Source: Bacteroidaceae bacterium
GTDB taxonomy: Bacteria; Bacteroidota; Bacteroidia; Bacteroidales; Barnesiellaceae_A
Assembly (NCBI GenBank): GCA_017555825.1
Contig: JAFZFQ010000049.1
Coordinates: 1 to 51,601, forward strand
DNA: 51,601 nucleotides
Direction: 5' to 3'
In this document: positions 43,977-51,601 of the stretch, piece after piece
How the letters are laid out: the number at the start of each line of letters is the position of its first letter
Numbering within the stretch: the stretch's first letter is position 1
The notes under the pieces: generated by a model
The model's input: only the letters and a program-made list of their open reading frames with translations
Databases searched by the model: none
What the model was told of the DNA's origin: nothing
Made by a program: the position numbers and the translations under genes

Positions 43977-45839
43977 TTAGCCTTCAAACTCTACCAATAC
44001 GGCATTGGTAGCAACTACTTGACCGGCTTGTACGAATACGCGTTTGATAACGCCTTCGCGCTCGCTGTTCACAGTATTTTCCATCTTCATTGCCTCATAA
44101 ACGAGCAATGCTTGGCCTTTCTTCACAGCAGCACCGGGTTGAACAGCAACTGAGATAATGCTACCACCCATAGGTATCTTTTGTACGGGGCCTGTAATGG
44201 GCTCTTCGGCAGCTTTCTTCTCCTCTACAACTTCTGCCTTGGGAGCTGCAGCATACTCTTCAGCGCGACGATTGCGCAAGAATGTAGCACCTACTGTGGG
44301 GAAGAGTTGGAGCAAGAGGTAATCGCTCTCGTCTTTAGCAAGTTTCACACCGCCAAACTCGGGCAAAGTGGGATTCTCGGGAGCTTGATATGCGTTGATG
44401 TCGTAGGGTTTCTCAACGGGACTACCGGTGATTTTCTCACGGAACTTAGGATCGATAGCAACAGGAGTTTTACCATATTCGCCCTTGATAAGGTTGATGA
44501 ATTGGTTACTTACCATTGTATAGTCAGGATTACCTTTCTTGCGGTCGATAGCAAGGCTCACAGCTTGACCACCTACAATTTGAGAAGTAGGAGTTACAAG
44601 AGGTACAAGACCTGCGGCACGGCGCACCTCAGGAATGAGAGCCATAGCATCGTTCAATACATCCTCAGCACCGAGGCTCTTCAATTGAGCTACCATGTTA
44701 CTGTACATACCACCGGGCACCTCGGCATGCTTAACGATTTCGTTGGCTTTGGGGAAGTTGAAGTAAGCCTCGATAGCGTGGCAAGCGTCGAGCAATGCAG
44801 CCTCGTCGTTGGCCTTAGCAGCAGCAATAGCGCGATCGAATTGTGCATCAACCTCGGCGGGCAATGTATCTTTGAGAGGATCGAATGCGCGGGGGAAACT
44901 ATCCTTTTGCAAGTCGAAGTCGCGCAAGTCGCGGCGGATGTCTTCCAATTTAACACGGATGCGACCTACAGCCTCCATGTTAGCCTCCAACTCGATACCG
45001 AGTTTTTGACAGAATACATATATCAACTCGATAGCAGGAGCAGCCGAGCCACCACCAAAGTACCAAATGTTGGTATCGAGAATATCAACACCGTGGATAA
45101 CGGCCATCAATGAAGATGCAAGACCGTAACCGGGAGTACAGTGTGTGTGGAAGTCAACGGGCACGCTAACAGCCTTTTTCAATGCGGGAATAAGAGTTGT
45201 GATACGAGCGGGATTTACAAGACCGGCCATATCTTTAAGGGTAATAATCTTGGCACCCATTGCCTCCATACCCTTGGCTTTCTCTACGAAATATTCGTCG
45301 GTAAAAATCTTTTCGGGAGCGGCGGGTTTCTTACCAAACAAGCGAGCAAAGAAGCCCACTTTTTCGGGAGCAGCTTGCGAGGGTTTGGGGTCTACAGTGT
45401 AGCACACAGCACCGTCGGCAATACCACCTACTTCGTTGATTTTTTTGATAGAGCTCTCTACGTTGTTAAGGTCGTTGAGCGCATCAAAGATACGCATAAT
45501 ACCAAGACCTTGCTTCACAGCCTCTTTGTAGAAACCATCGATCACTGTATTGGGATAGGGTGCATAACCAAAGAGGTTACGACCACGAGAAAGTGCAGTA
45601 AGATATGAGCGACCTTCGATAACTTTGCTTATAGAGTTCAAGCGAGTCCAAGGGCTCTCATCGAGATAACGCATTACAGAGTCGGGCACAGCACCACCCC
45701 ACACTTCCATTGCATAGAAGCCTGCGTCTTTGTAATCTTCGATAACTTGTTCAACGTGTTTACTTTTCAAGCGAGTTGCGAAAAGTGATTGGTGACCATC
45801 GCGCAAGGTAAGGTCGCGAATTTTTAATTTTCTGGCCAT
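43977..45839 (-). CDS. oadA: biotin-dependent carboxyltransferase (oxaloacetate decarboxylase alpha / pyruvate carboxylase B type)
   Basis: A 620-residue protein. Residues 1-300 form the TIM-barrel carboxyltransferase (LTLRDGHQSLFATR; metal ligands in VDFHTHCTPG). A Pro/Ala-rich insertion (about 153-175) interrupts the barrel near TVDPKP. Then comes the conserved central domain (TPTSQIVGGQAVSLA), an Ala/Glu-rich hinge (about 520-548) and a biotinyl carrier domain with EAMKMEN, where Lys585 is the biotin site. The enzyme moves carboxyl groups between biotin and pyruvate/oxaloacetate. It could be the alpha subunit of the Na+-pumping oxaloacetate decarboxylase or the B subunit of a two-part pyruvate carboxylase. 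The beta, gamma or biotin carboxylase partners are not in the window, so the choice is open. A consensus promoter lies about 105 bases upstream. Confidence 0.9.
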   Translation of the reverse strand: MARKLKIRDLTLRDGHQSLFATRLKSKHVEQVIEDYKDAGFYAMEVWGGAVPDSVMRYLDESPWTRLNSISKVIEGRSYLTALSRGRNLFGYAPYPNTVIDGFYKEAVKQGLGIMRIFDALNDLNNVESSIKKINEVGGIADGAVCYTVDPKPSQAAPEKVGFFARLFGKKPAAPEKIFTDEYFVEKAKGMEAMGAKIITLKDMAGLVNPARITTLIPALKKAVSVPVDFHTHCTPGYGLASSLMAVIHGVDILDTNIWYFGGGSAAPAIELIYVFCQKLGIELEANMEAVGRIRVKLEDIRRDLRDFDLQKDSFPRAFDPLKDTLPAEVDAQFDRAIAAAKANDEAALLDACHAIEAYFNFPKANEIVKHAEVPGGMYSNMVAQLKSLGAEDVLNDAMALIPEVRRAAGLVPLVTPTSQIVGGQAVSLAIDRKKGNPDYTMVSNQFINLIKGEYGKTPVAIDPKFREKITGSPVEKPYDINAYQAPENPTLPEFGGVKLAKDESDYLLLQLFPTVGATFLRNRRAEEYAAAPKAEVVEEKKAAEEPITGPVQKIPMGGSIISVAVQPGAAVKKGQALLVYEAMKMENTVNSEREGVIKRVFVQAGQVVATNAVLVEFEG

Positions 45840-45946
45840 AATTAAGTGTTTTTAAGTGTTTATATTCACAGTATTTGTTAAAAAATCTCTTTTGTGTTTT
45901 GCTACTTTTCTATCATTTATAGCTAAATTCAAAAAAGTTGCGACCG

Positions 45947-45977
45947 CAAATATAACGAAAGAGGATTTAAAAACAAA
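45947..45977 (-). promoter_or_regulatory. promoter of the oadA-like gene
   Basis: Minus strand: TTTG at 45977-45974, a 19-base spacer, then TATATTTG at 45954-45947 (exact match). It gives a leader of about 100 bases. Confidence 0.75.
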
Positions 45978-46180
45978 CTATTTCAGATATTTTTCTTTAT
46001 TTGTTTCACATCTATATATCTATCTTTCAACCCCTTTAATAGCAGCTACACACAACACACTCATTTTGCAAACAACAGATAGCAAACGGGGATATAACAC
46101 ATCGATAGAGACAAACAAGGCTTAATACTTAATTAATGGTATAAAACAAGCCTACTGCAGGGCAAATGGCCGTGAAACAA

Positions 46181-46216
46181 CGCGAGGCCGCGCCCCCACT
46201 GGAGCACAGCCTCACG
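46181..46216 (-). terminator. candidate hairpin after the BspA-like gene
   Basis: An imperfect GC-rich stem built around GAGGC (46184-46188) and GCCTC (46209-46213). The minus strand continues TTGTTTCACG, so the T-tract is poor. It lies 28 bases after the stop. Confidence 0.45.
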
Positions 46217-46243
46217 CAATCATTCAATAATACTATTTGGTGA

Positions 46244-49200
46244 TTATTTTATCACCACTTTCTTCACCACTGATTCTACCGCCACTACATACACACCTTG
46301 TTGATTCATGGGTATTTCGTTGCGACCAGGTTGCAAAGCTACACTCTTCACGATACCATCTACACTGCTTATGTGTGCCTCTTGTGCCACATGGCTATCT
46401 ACCACGATTCTATCGCCTATGGCATAAATGCGTGTTGTATCTTTTACATTGGCTACACCACTTACTGCGTTCACTCTGGCACTTACTCTATCGAGTTGAT
46501 GAGTTACTATATCGTTTGTTACAAAGATGATGCCATCTATCACTACTTCCCCTTCGCCGGGCTCACCATCGGCGCGGAGTACAAGGTTGAGCAGTGTTTC
46601 GCCATCGTTGTCTATCAGCTCATTACTGAGTGAATATCCCAAGATGCGCACACGACCATCGGCTTGCTCTCGCCATTGCAATGAGTGGCTGTTGGTGCAG
46701 TCGCCCGCCACTACATCCTCCAACACAAGGCCTTCGGGCAGTCTTACATCCATTTGGAAAGCGGTATAGGGTGCTGTATTCAACAAGTCTACGGCTATCT
46801 GCTTGCTTGTACCTTGTACGATTTCAGTATCATTCATAGCAAGATTGCCCTTTTCATATTCACCTTGAGCACATGCTCGTTGCGGAGCATTGTCGTGGTC
46901 GAGTATGAGGTTTATCAGCTCGGCAACATCGGCAATATCGAGCACACCGTCTTGGTTGGCATCGGCCGCCTCTGCATCAAAATTGCCATCGTACATACCA
47001 AGTATCTTAGCTACTGTTATTACGACATCGGAAATGTTCGTGTTACCATCGCGATTGACATCACCGCTACAACTTTCTTTCAGCACACAAGCAACCTCTA
47101 ATTCCGGACATTCATACTCGGCAAAGTCGCTTGCCGTCATTACAATGTTGCGGATAACAATCTTATCATCGGTACTATATTGCTCATTGGCTTGGAGCAT
47201 GATAGTAAACAATTCGCCCTTATTACTACTTATTGCATCGAGTGATGTGCTGAAAATTACAAGTCGTAATGCACCATCATTGCGCAGCTTAGCCACAACA
47301 TCAAATCCTTGAGCACGCGACGATAACACGATATCGTACTTCTCGCCTTGCATCTTAGGAGTGAGGCCATCGGGCAAGTAGACATCACATTGCAAGCCGG
47401 CTATTTCAACGCTATTATTCAGCGAAACAGAGAATGATATTTCGCTTTGCTTTATTATTCCATCCAATATTACCACCTCAACATCGTTGGCTACCAAATA
47501 GTTTTCGGGAATAACATCCTCTATAATATTGGTAAACTCACTCCAACCAGTTGCCGAGCGGTAAGCCTCGCCACATCCTACAGGAACATATACGGGGATA
47601 GATTTGTCGACACGTTCGAAAGCTGCAATCTCGACAGTAGGAGGATTAACCGCCTTTATGCGTATTTCGGTTAAGTTATTGCATCCTGTGAAGGCAAATT
47701 CATCTATCAAAGTGACTCCCTCGGGGATGGTAATAGAAATCAAGCCGATACTGTGGAAAGCTGATTTTCCTATCGAAGTAACACTGCCGGAAATAACAGT
47801 ATTTTTACAACCTGCTATCAAATTATTAGTAGCTGTTTCTATAATCGCATTGCAATTATCACGAGAGTCGTAAACCGTATTACCATCCTCTACCCTAATT
47901 GATGTCAAGCCACTGCAACCACCGAAAATGCCTCTACCTATCGAAGTGACACTACTCGGAATAGTAACAGAAGTCAAGTTGGTGCACCAAGAGAAAGCAT
48001 AATCACCTATCGAAGTAACACTACTCGGAATAGTAACAGAAGTCAAGTTGGCGCTATTACTGAAAGCAGACTCTCCTATCGAGGTAACACTGTATGTAAC
48101 ACCTTGGTATGTAACACTCTCGGGTATTACCACTGCACCGGTGTATTCATACTTTAGAGGTTCATAAATTCCACCATCACCATAGAAAGTTACAGCCACT
48201 TCTGTTTTAGTAGTGATTTGATAGTGAACGCCATCAACAGTAAATTTATCACCTATTTGATGAGTAAAATCACCCTGTTTACCTTCTATTATATTGGTAA
48301 ACTCGCTCCAACCAGTTGCCGAGCGATATGCCTCGCCACAACCCGCAGGAACATACACGGGGATGGATTTATCTACATAAGGAAAAGCATTGTTTTCAAC
48401 TGTGGGAGGCACTGTTGCTTCTACAAATAATTCGGTCAAGCGTGTGCAATAATAGAAAGCATCAGAGCATATCAAAGTGACGTTATTGGGAATAGTGACA
48501 GAAGTCAAGCCTGTACAGCAATAGAAAGCATAATCACCTATCGTAGTGACACTATATGTATTATCATTGTAACTGATAGTTTCGGGAATAACTACAACAC
48601 CGGCATATTCATCGACATACTCGTCATAGCTATCGCCTTTGAAAGTCACCTCTACCGTTTTATTTTTCTCACTTGTAATGTTGTAGAAGATACCGTTTAT
48701 TTCCAATTTATCCAACACTTTGTGAAATTCAAAACCATATAGAGCTTGATACCACCAGGCATCTGTCAATATGTCGCCTATACCAAAAATATAACCATAG
48801 GCAAACGCAATAACGTTGTCAGTAATACTAATACTCATTACAACTTCTCCGGTAGTATCGATACTCTGACCATCAGGTGATGTTCCGGTAACAAATTTTT
48901 GTTCCGATGTTTCATAGAGAACTTGACCCAAAGGCATTGTGAGAGTATTATCAGTCTCGTTGTACATGGCATATACCGGATTGATTTCTTGGGCTTCAAG
49001 TCCTCCAAACAAACAAATGGGCTGTATCCACACCTTGCCGGGAGTTGTGTTGTCGGCAGTAACAGTCACCTGCCATGCCTCGTTGGGATAGCCTTGGAAA
49101 GCGCTGTATGCATAGGCGTTATATATGCCAACAACATCTGTGAGATTAACATCTACCACACTTTCACTCTCTATAATATTAGTAAACTCGCTCCAACCGT

Positions 49201-51601
49201 TTGCCGAGCGGTAGGCCTCACCACAACCCGCAGGAACATACACGGGGATGGATTTATCAAGGCCATCGAATGCCAATTCAATTGTAGGCGGAGTGGTAGC
49301 TTCTACACGTATTTCTGTCAAGCCGTTGCACCAAGAGAAAGCATAATCACCTATCGAAGTAACACTGCTCGGGATAGTAACAGATGTCAAGCCATTGCAA
49401 CCTGAAAAAGCCCAACCACCTATCTCTTTAACATCATTTCCAATAGAAACTGAAGTCAAGCCCGCACAATTACCGAAAGCATTAAAACCTATCGAAGTGA
49501 CACTCGCGGGGATAGTTACAGAAGTCAAGCCTGCACAATTCTCGAAAGCACCCATACCTATTGATGTGAGACCCTCGGGAAGTGCAATAGAAGTCAAGCC
49601 AGAGCAACTGTAGAATGCAGACTGACCAATCGAAGCAACGCGGCACGTAACACCTTGATAAGAAACACTCTCGGGTATTACCACTGCACCGGTGTACTTA
49701 TACTCTTCGGGTGTAGCAATAGGTAAACTGCCATAGAAAGTTACGGCAACTTCATTTTCAGCAGTAATTTGATAATAAACACCATCAACAGTAAATTTAT
49801 CACCAACCTGAGGTGTTACATCTTCCAGTTCGATCTCTGTAAGCTCAAACTCACTCCAACCGTTTGCCGAGCTGTATGCCTCAGCACATCCTACAGGAAT
49901 ATATACGGGGATAGATTTGTCGACTCCATAGAATGCATAACTTCCAATCGCAGGCGGTGTGGTAGCTTCTACACATATTTCTGCCAAGTTGGTGCAATTT
50001 TGGAAAGCATAATCACATATAGAAGCAACACTGCTGGGGATAGTAATCTCTCTCAAGCCTGTAGAGCCGCGAAATGCAGCAACTCCTATCGACACAACAC
50101 CCTCGGGGATAACTGTATTCTGACAACCGACTATTATCGTGTTTGTGGCTGTTTCAATAATGGCATTGCAATTCTTGCGTGAGTCATATATGGTATTACC
50201 CACTTCTACAACAATTTCTGCCAAGCTGGTGCAATCACAGAAAGGATACTCACCTATCGAAGTTACACTCTTGGGGATAACAATGTTTTTCAAGTTTGTA
50301 CAACCCCAAAAAGCACTTCTACCTATAGACGCAATACCATTTCCGATAGAAATCTCTGTCAGGCCGGTGCAACTAATGAAAGCGTCCTCGCCTATCGAAA
50401 TAACACTATTAGGAATAGTAATCTCTGTCAAGCCGGTGCAACTACCGAAAGCATTATTACCTATCGAAGTGACACTATTTCCGATAGAAACCTCTGTCAA
50501 GCCGGTGCAACTACTGAAAGCAGACTTACCTAAAGAAGTAACACCATTTCCAATAGAAACCGAAGTTAAGCCTGAGCAACCGGAGAAAGCACCCGCACCT
50601 ATAGAAATGACACTACCCGGGATAATAACTTCTGTCAGGCCGGTGCAACTAATGAAAGCGTTCTCGCCTATCGAAGTGACACCATCGAGAATAGTAATAG
50701 ATGTCAAGCCTGAGCAACTGGAGAAAGCAGCCACACCCATAGAAGTAACACTGCTCGGGATAACGACCTCTTTCAAACCTTCGCAAACCCAGAAAGCAGA
50801 CTCACCTATCGAAGTGACACTGTTGGGGATAGTAATCTCTCTCAAGCCGGTACAATTAGCAAAAGCATATTTATTTATAGAAGTGACACCTTCGGGGATA
50901 ATAACCTTTGTCAAACCTGAGCAAGCCCGGAAAGCCTCATCACCTATCGAAGTAACACCCTCGGGGATAGTAACCTCTTTCAAGCCGGTACAATTAGCAA
51001 AAGCATATTTATTTATAGAAGTGACACCCTCGGGGATAATAATCTTTGTCAAACCTGAGCAAGCCCGGAAAGCCTCATCACCTATCGAAGTAACACCCTC
51101 GGGGATAGTAACCTCTTTCAATTCGGGGTTTCGATAGAAAGTATAATCACCTATCGAAGTGACTTTGTAAGTAATTCCTTCATAAATGACGTTTGGGGGT
51201 ATTACCACCGCACCGGTGTATTTATATTCATAAGGTACATTAGTTTTATTTTCACCATAGTAAGTTACTGCAACTTCGGTTTCGGCAGTAACTATGTAAT
51301 GAACACTATCTACAGTAAATTTATCACCAACTTGGGTAGTAGCTCCTTTTACGGTATAATTCAATACAATCTCGCCACTTACGCCGTCGCTGAACTTAAC
51401 AACTTTCTTAGGAATAATAACTTTGTATTGACCTTCGAGGTTGTAAGAGGGATAACCACCGTTGTAGCTGGGATCAACATAGAGTTCGAGTTGGTTAGCA
51501 GCAGCACCGGCACGGAAGAAGATGTAACCGGCAGGCATTGTCATACCTGTCAAGTCATCAACCATGTATACCATAGGAATGTTAGTACCCATAGCCATGT
51601 C
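46244..51601 (-). CDS. very large BspA-like leucine-rich-repeat surface protein with dockerin and T9SS domain (N-terminus outside the window)
   Basis: The last 1785 residues of a secreted protein. The frame is open to the right edge and no signal peptide is visible, so the true start lies outside. Four modules each begin with a header (VGDKFTVDGVHYQIT ... YTGAVVIPESVTYQGV), continue with LRR_5/BspA repeats of about 23 residues (SGLTSVTIPSSVTSIGxxAF) and end with a cap (KSIPVYVPAGCGEAYRSA). Module 1 is longest. Between modules 2 and 3 lies a domain (about 48719-49157) shared with the SusCD-operon lipoprotein. After module 4 come a cohesin-like segment, a dockerin (46892-47065; DVNRDGNTNISD and DANQDGVLDIAD), a second cohesin-like segment and a type A T9SS sorting domain (about 46244-46435). 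BspA-type proteins bind host matrix or other bacteria. Export by T9SS to the cell surface is likely. Confidence 0.9.
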   Translation of the reverse strand, partial: DMAMGTNIPMVYMVDDLTGMTMPAGYIFFRAGAAANQLELYVDPSYNGGYPSYNLEGQYKVIIPKKVVKFSDGVSGEIVLNYTVKGATTQVGDKFTVDSVHYIVTAETEVAVTYYGENKTNVPYEYKYTGAVVIPPNVIYEGITYKVTSIGDYTFYRNPELKEVTIPEGVTSIGDEAFRACSGLTKIIIPEGVTSINKYAFANCTGLKEVTIPEGVTSIGDEAFRACSGLTKVIIPEGVTSINKYAFANCTGLREITIPNSVTSIGESAFWVCEGLKEVVIPSSVTSMGVAAFSSCSGLTSITILDGVTSIGENAFISCTGLTEVIIPGSVISIGAGAFSGCSGLTSVSIGNGVTSLGKSAFSSCTGLTEVSIGNSVTSIGNNAFGSCTGLTEITIPNSVISIGEDAFISCTGLTEISIGNGIASIGRSAFWGCTNLKNIVIPKSVTSIGEYPFCDCTSLAEIVVEVGNTIYDSRKNCNAIIETATNTIIVGCQNTVIPEGVVSIGVAAFRGSTGLREITIPSSVASICDYAFQNCTNLAEICVEATTPPAIGSYAFYGVDKSIPVYIPVGCAEAYSSANGWSEFELTEIELEDVTPQVGDKFTVDGVYYQITAENEVAVTFYGSLPIATPEEYKYTGAVVIPESVSYQGVTCRVASIGQSAFYSCSGLTSIALPEGLTSIGMGAFENCAGLTSVTIPASVTSIGFNAFGNCAGLTSVSIGNDVKEIGGWAFSGCNGLTSVTIPSSVTSIGDYAFSWCNGLTEIRVEATTPPTIELAFDGLDKSIPVYVPAGCGEAYRSANGWSEFTNIIESESVVDVNLTDVVGIYNAYAYSAFQGYPNEAWQVTVTADNTTPGKVWIQPICLFGGLEAQEINPVYAMYNETDNTLTMPLGQVLYETSEQKFVTGTSPDGQSIDTTGEVVMSISITDNVIAFAYGYIFGIGDILTDAWWYQALYGFEFHKVLDKLEINGIFYNITSEKNKTVEVTFKGDSYDEYVDEYAGVVVIPETISYNDNTYSVTTIGDYAFYCCTGLTSVTIPNNVTLICSDAFYYCTRLTELFVEATVPPTVENNAFPYVDKSIPVYVPAGCGEAYRSATGWSEFTNIIEGKQGDFTHQIGDKFTVDGVHYQITTKTEVAVTFYGDGGIYEPLKYEYTGAVVIPESVTYQGVTYSVTSIGESAFSNSANLTSVTIPSSVTSIGDYAFSWCTNLTSVTIPSSVTSIGRGIFGGCSGLTSIRVEDGNTVYDSRDNCNAIIETATNNLIAGCKNTVISGSVTSIGKSAFHSIGLISITIPEGVTLIDEFAFTGCNNLTEIRIKAVNPPTVEIAAFERVDKSIPVYVPVGCGEAYRSATGWSEFTNIIEDVIPENYLVANDVEVVILDGIIKQSEISFSVSLNNSVEIAGLQCDVYLPDGLTPKMQGEKYDIVLSSRAQGFDVVAKLRNDGALRLVIFSTSLDAISSNKGELFTIMLQANEQYSTDDKIVIRNIVMTASDFAEYECPELEVACVLKESCSGDVNRDGNTNISDVVITVAKILGMYDGNFDAEAADANQDGVLDIADVAELINLILDHDNAPQRACAQGEYEKGNLAMNDTEIVQGTSKQIAVDLLNTAPYTAFQMDVRLPEGLVLEDVVAGDCTNSHSLQWREQADGRVRILGYSLSNELIDNDGETLLNLVLRADGEPGEGEVVIDGIIFVTNDIVTHQLDRVSARVNAVSGVANVKDTTRIYAIGDRIVVDSHVAQEAHISSVDGIVKSVALQPGRNEIPMNQQGVYVVAVESVVKKVVIK
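46892..47065 (-). other. dockerin-type calcium-binding domain inside the BspA-like protein
   Basis: Two EF-hand-like repeats of the dockerin I kind: GDVNRDGNTNISDVV and ADANQDGVLDIADVAELI, each with the DxNxDGxxxxxD calcium loop and a following helix. The segment is flanked on both sides by beta-rich stretches that look cohesin-like. Confidence 0.75.
50843..51118 (-). repeat. recent tandem duplication of 138 bp inside the LRR array
   Basis: Unit 50843-50980 is repeated at 50981-51118 with an offset of exactly 138 bases and only a couple of base differences seen by eye. It codes for 46 residues, two leucine-rich repeats (the pair containing SIGDEAFRACSG and SINKYAFANCTG). It keeps the frame. 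Confidence 0.9.

Larger units (their letters stand above)
45840..46243. other. 404-base intergenic region upstream of the oadA-like gene
   Basis: It holds the oadA-like promoter and leader (to about 45980) and, at its other end, the hairpin after the BspA-like gene. The middle (about 45980-46170) is AT-rich; a frame of 89 codons at 45856-46125 has no protein-like features and is not accepted. Confidence 0.5.

Noticed and set aside
44181..45113. 310-codon plus-strand frame
   Set aside because: Antisense shadow of the oadA-like gene.
47700..51150. Regularly spaced repeats resembling a CRISPR array
   Set aside because: The periodicity (about 69 bases) is that of 23-residue leucine-rich repeats in one open frame; the units are degenerate and there are no unique spacers or cas genes.

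Overview
The window looks like a chromosome segment from a gut-type member of the Bacteroidales (Bacteroidota). The support is a SusC/SusD pair with SusE/F-position lipoproteins, many SSC- or SAC-type lipoboxes, three secreted cysteine peptidases and a large BspA-like protein with C-terminal sorting domains of the type IX secretion system (T9SS), a PorE-type T9SS component, and promoters of the Bacteroidota form xTTG-(19 to 21)-TAnnTTTG instead of a sigma70 -10 box. The species cannot be named from the sequence.

Left edge (1 to 989): the tail of an unknown gene is translationally coupled to a small acidic/basic coiled-coil protein. A gene-poor stretch follows, in which a strong promoter, several hairpins and a strong terminator outline a probable small RNA. 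Minus strand, 990 to 8189: housekeeping and envelope genes. A GtrA-acyltransferase fusion, a CDP-alcohol phosphatidyltransferase, pdxA and rlmN are followed by ppiD and lptC.

8247 to 20851, minus strand: an accessory nutrient-acquisition island. A susC-susD-lipoprotein-lipoprotein operon ends at a strong terminator. Beyond it lie three tandem C10 (streptopain-family) peptidase genes, each with its own promoter and terminator. No glycoside hydrolase is present, so the simplest reading is a protein/peptide-utilisation locus: T9SS exports the peptidases to the surface, and the SusCD pair with its lipoproteins binds and imports the products. The island lies between lptC-ppiD and coaX-outer-membrane-protein, genes that I recall as neighbours in Bacteroides.

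20852 to 30827: an 0.8 kb intergenic region holding the susC leader, then coaX, a beta-barrel outer membrane protein, porE, queA, tRNA-Asp, a class A penicillin-binding protein and a cation/Ca2+ antiporter. 30945 to 45839: dnaE, a membrane acyltransferase, pyruvate:ferredoxin oxidoreductase, an ATPase with an altered Walker B motif, a DUF2027/Smr protein with an unknown WG-like protein behind it, the remnant of an EamA transporter, and a biotin-dependent carboxyltransferase (oadA-like). 46244 to the right edge: the C-terminal 1785 residues of a very large BspA-like leucine-rich-repeat surface protein, built from four repeated modules, a domain shared with the SusCD-operon lipoprotein, a dockerin between two cohesin-like segments, and a T9SS signal.

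The most interesting parts are the C10/SusCD island with its homogenised sorting domains, the probable small RNA at the left edge, the catalytic-residue substitutions in the acyltransferase fusion and the ATPase, and the modular BspA protein with a recent 138-bp internal duplication.
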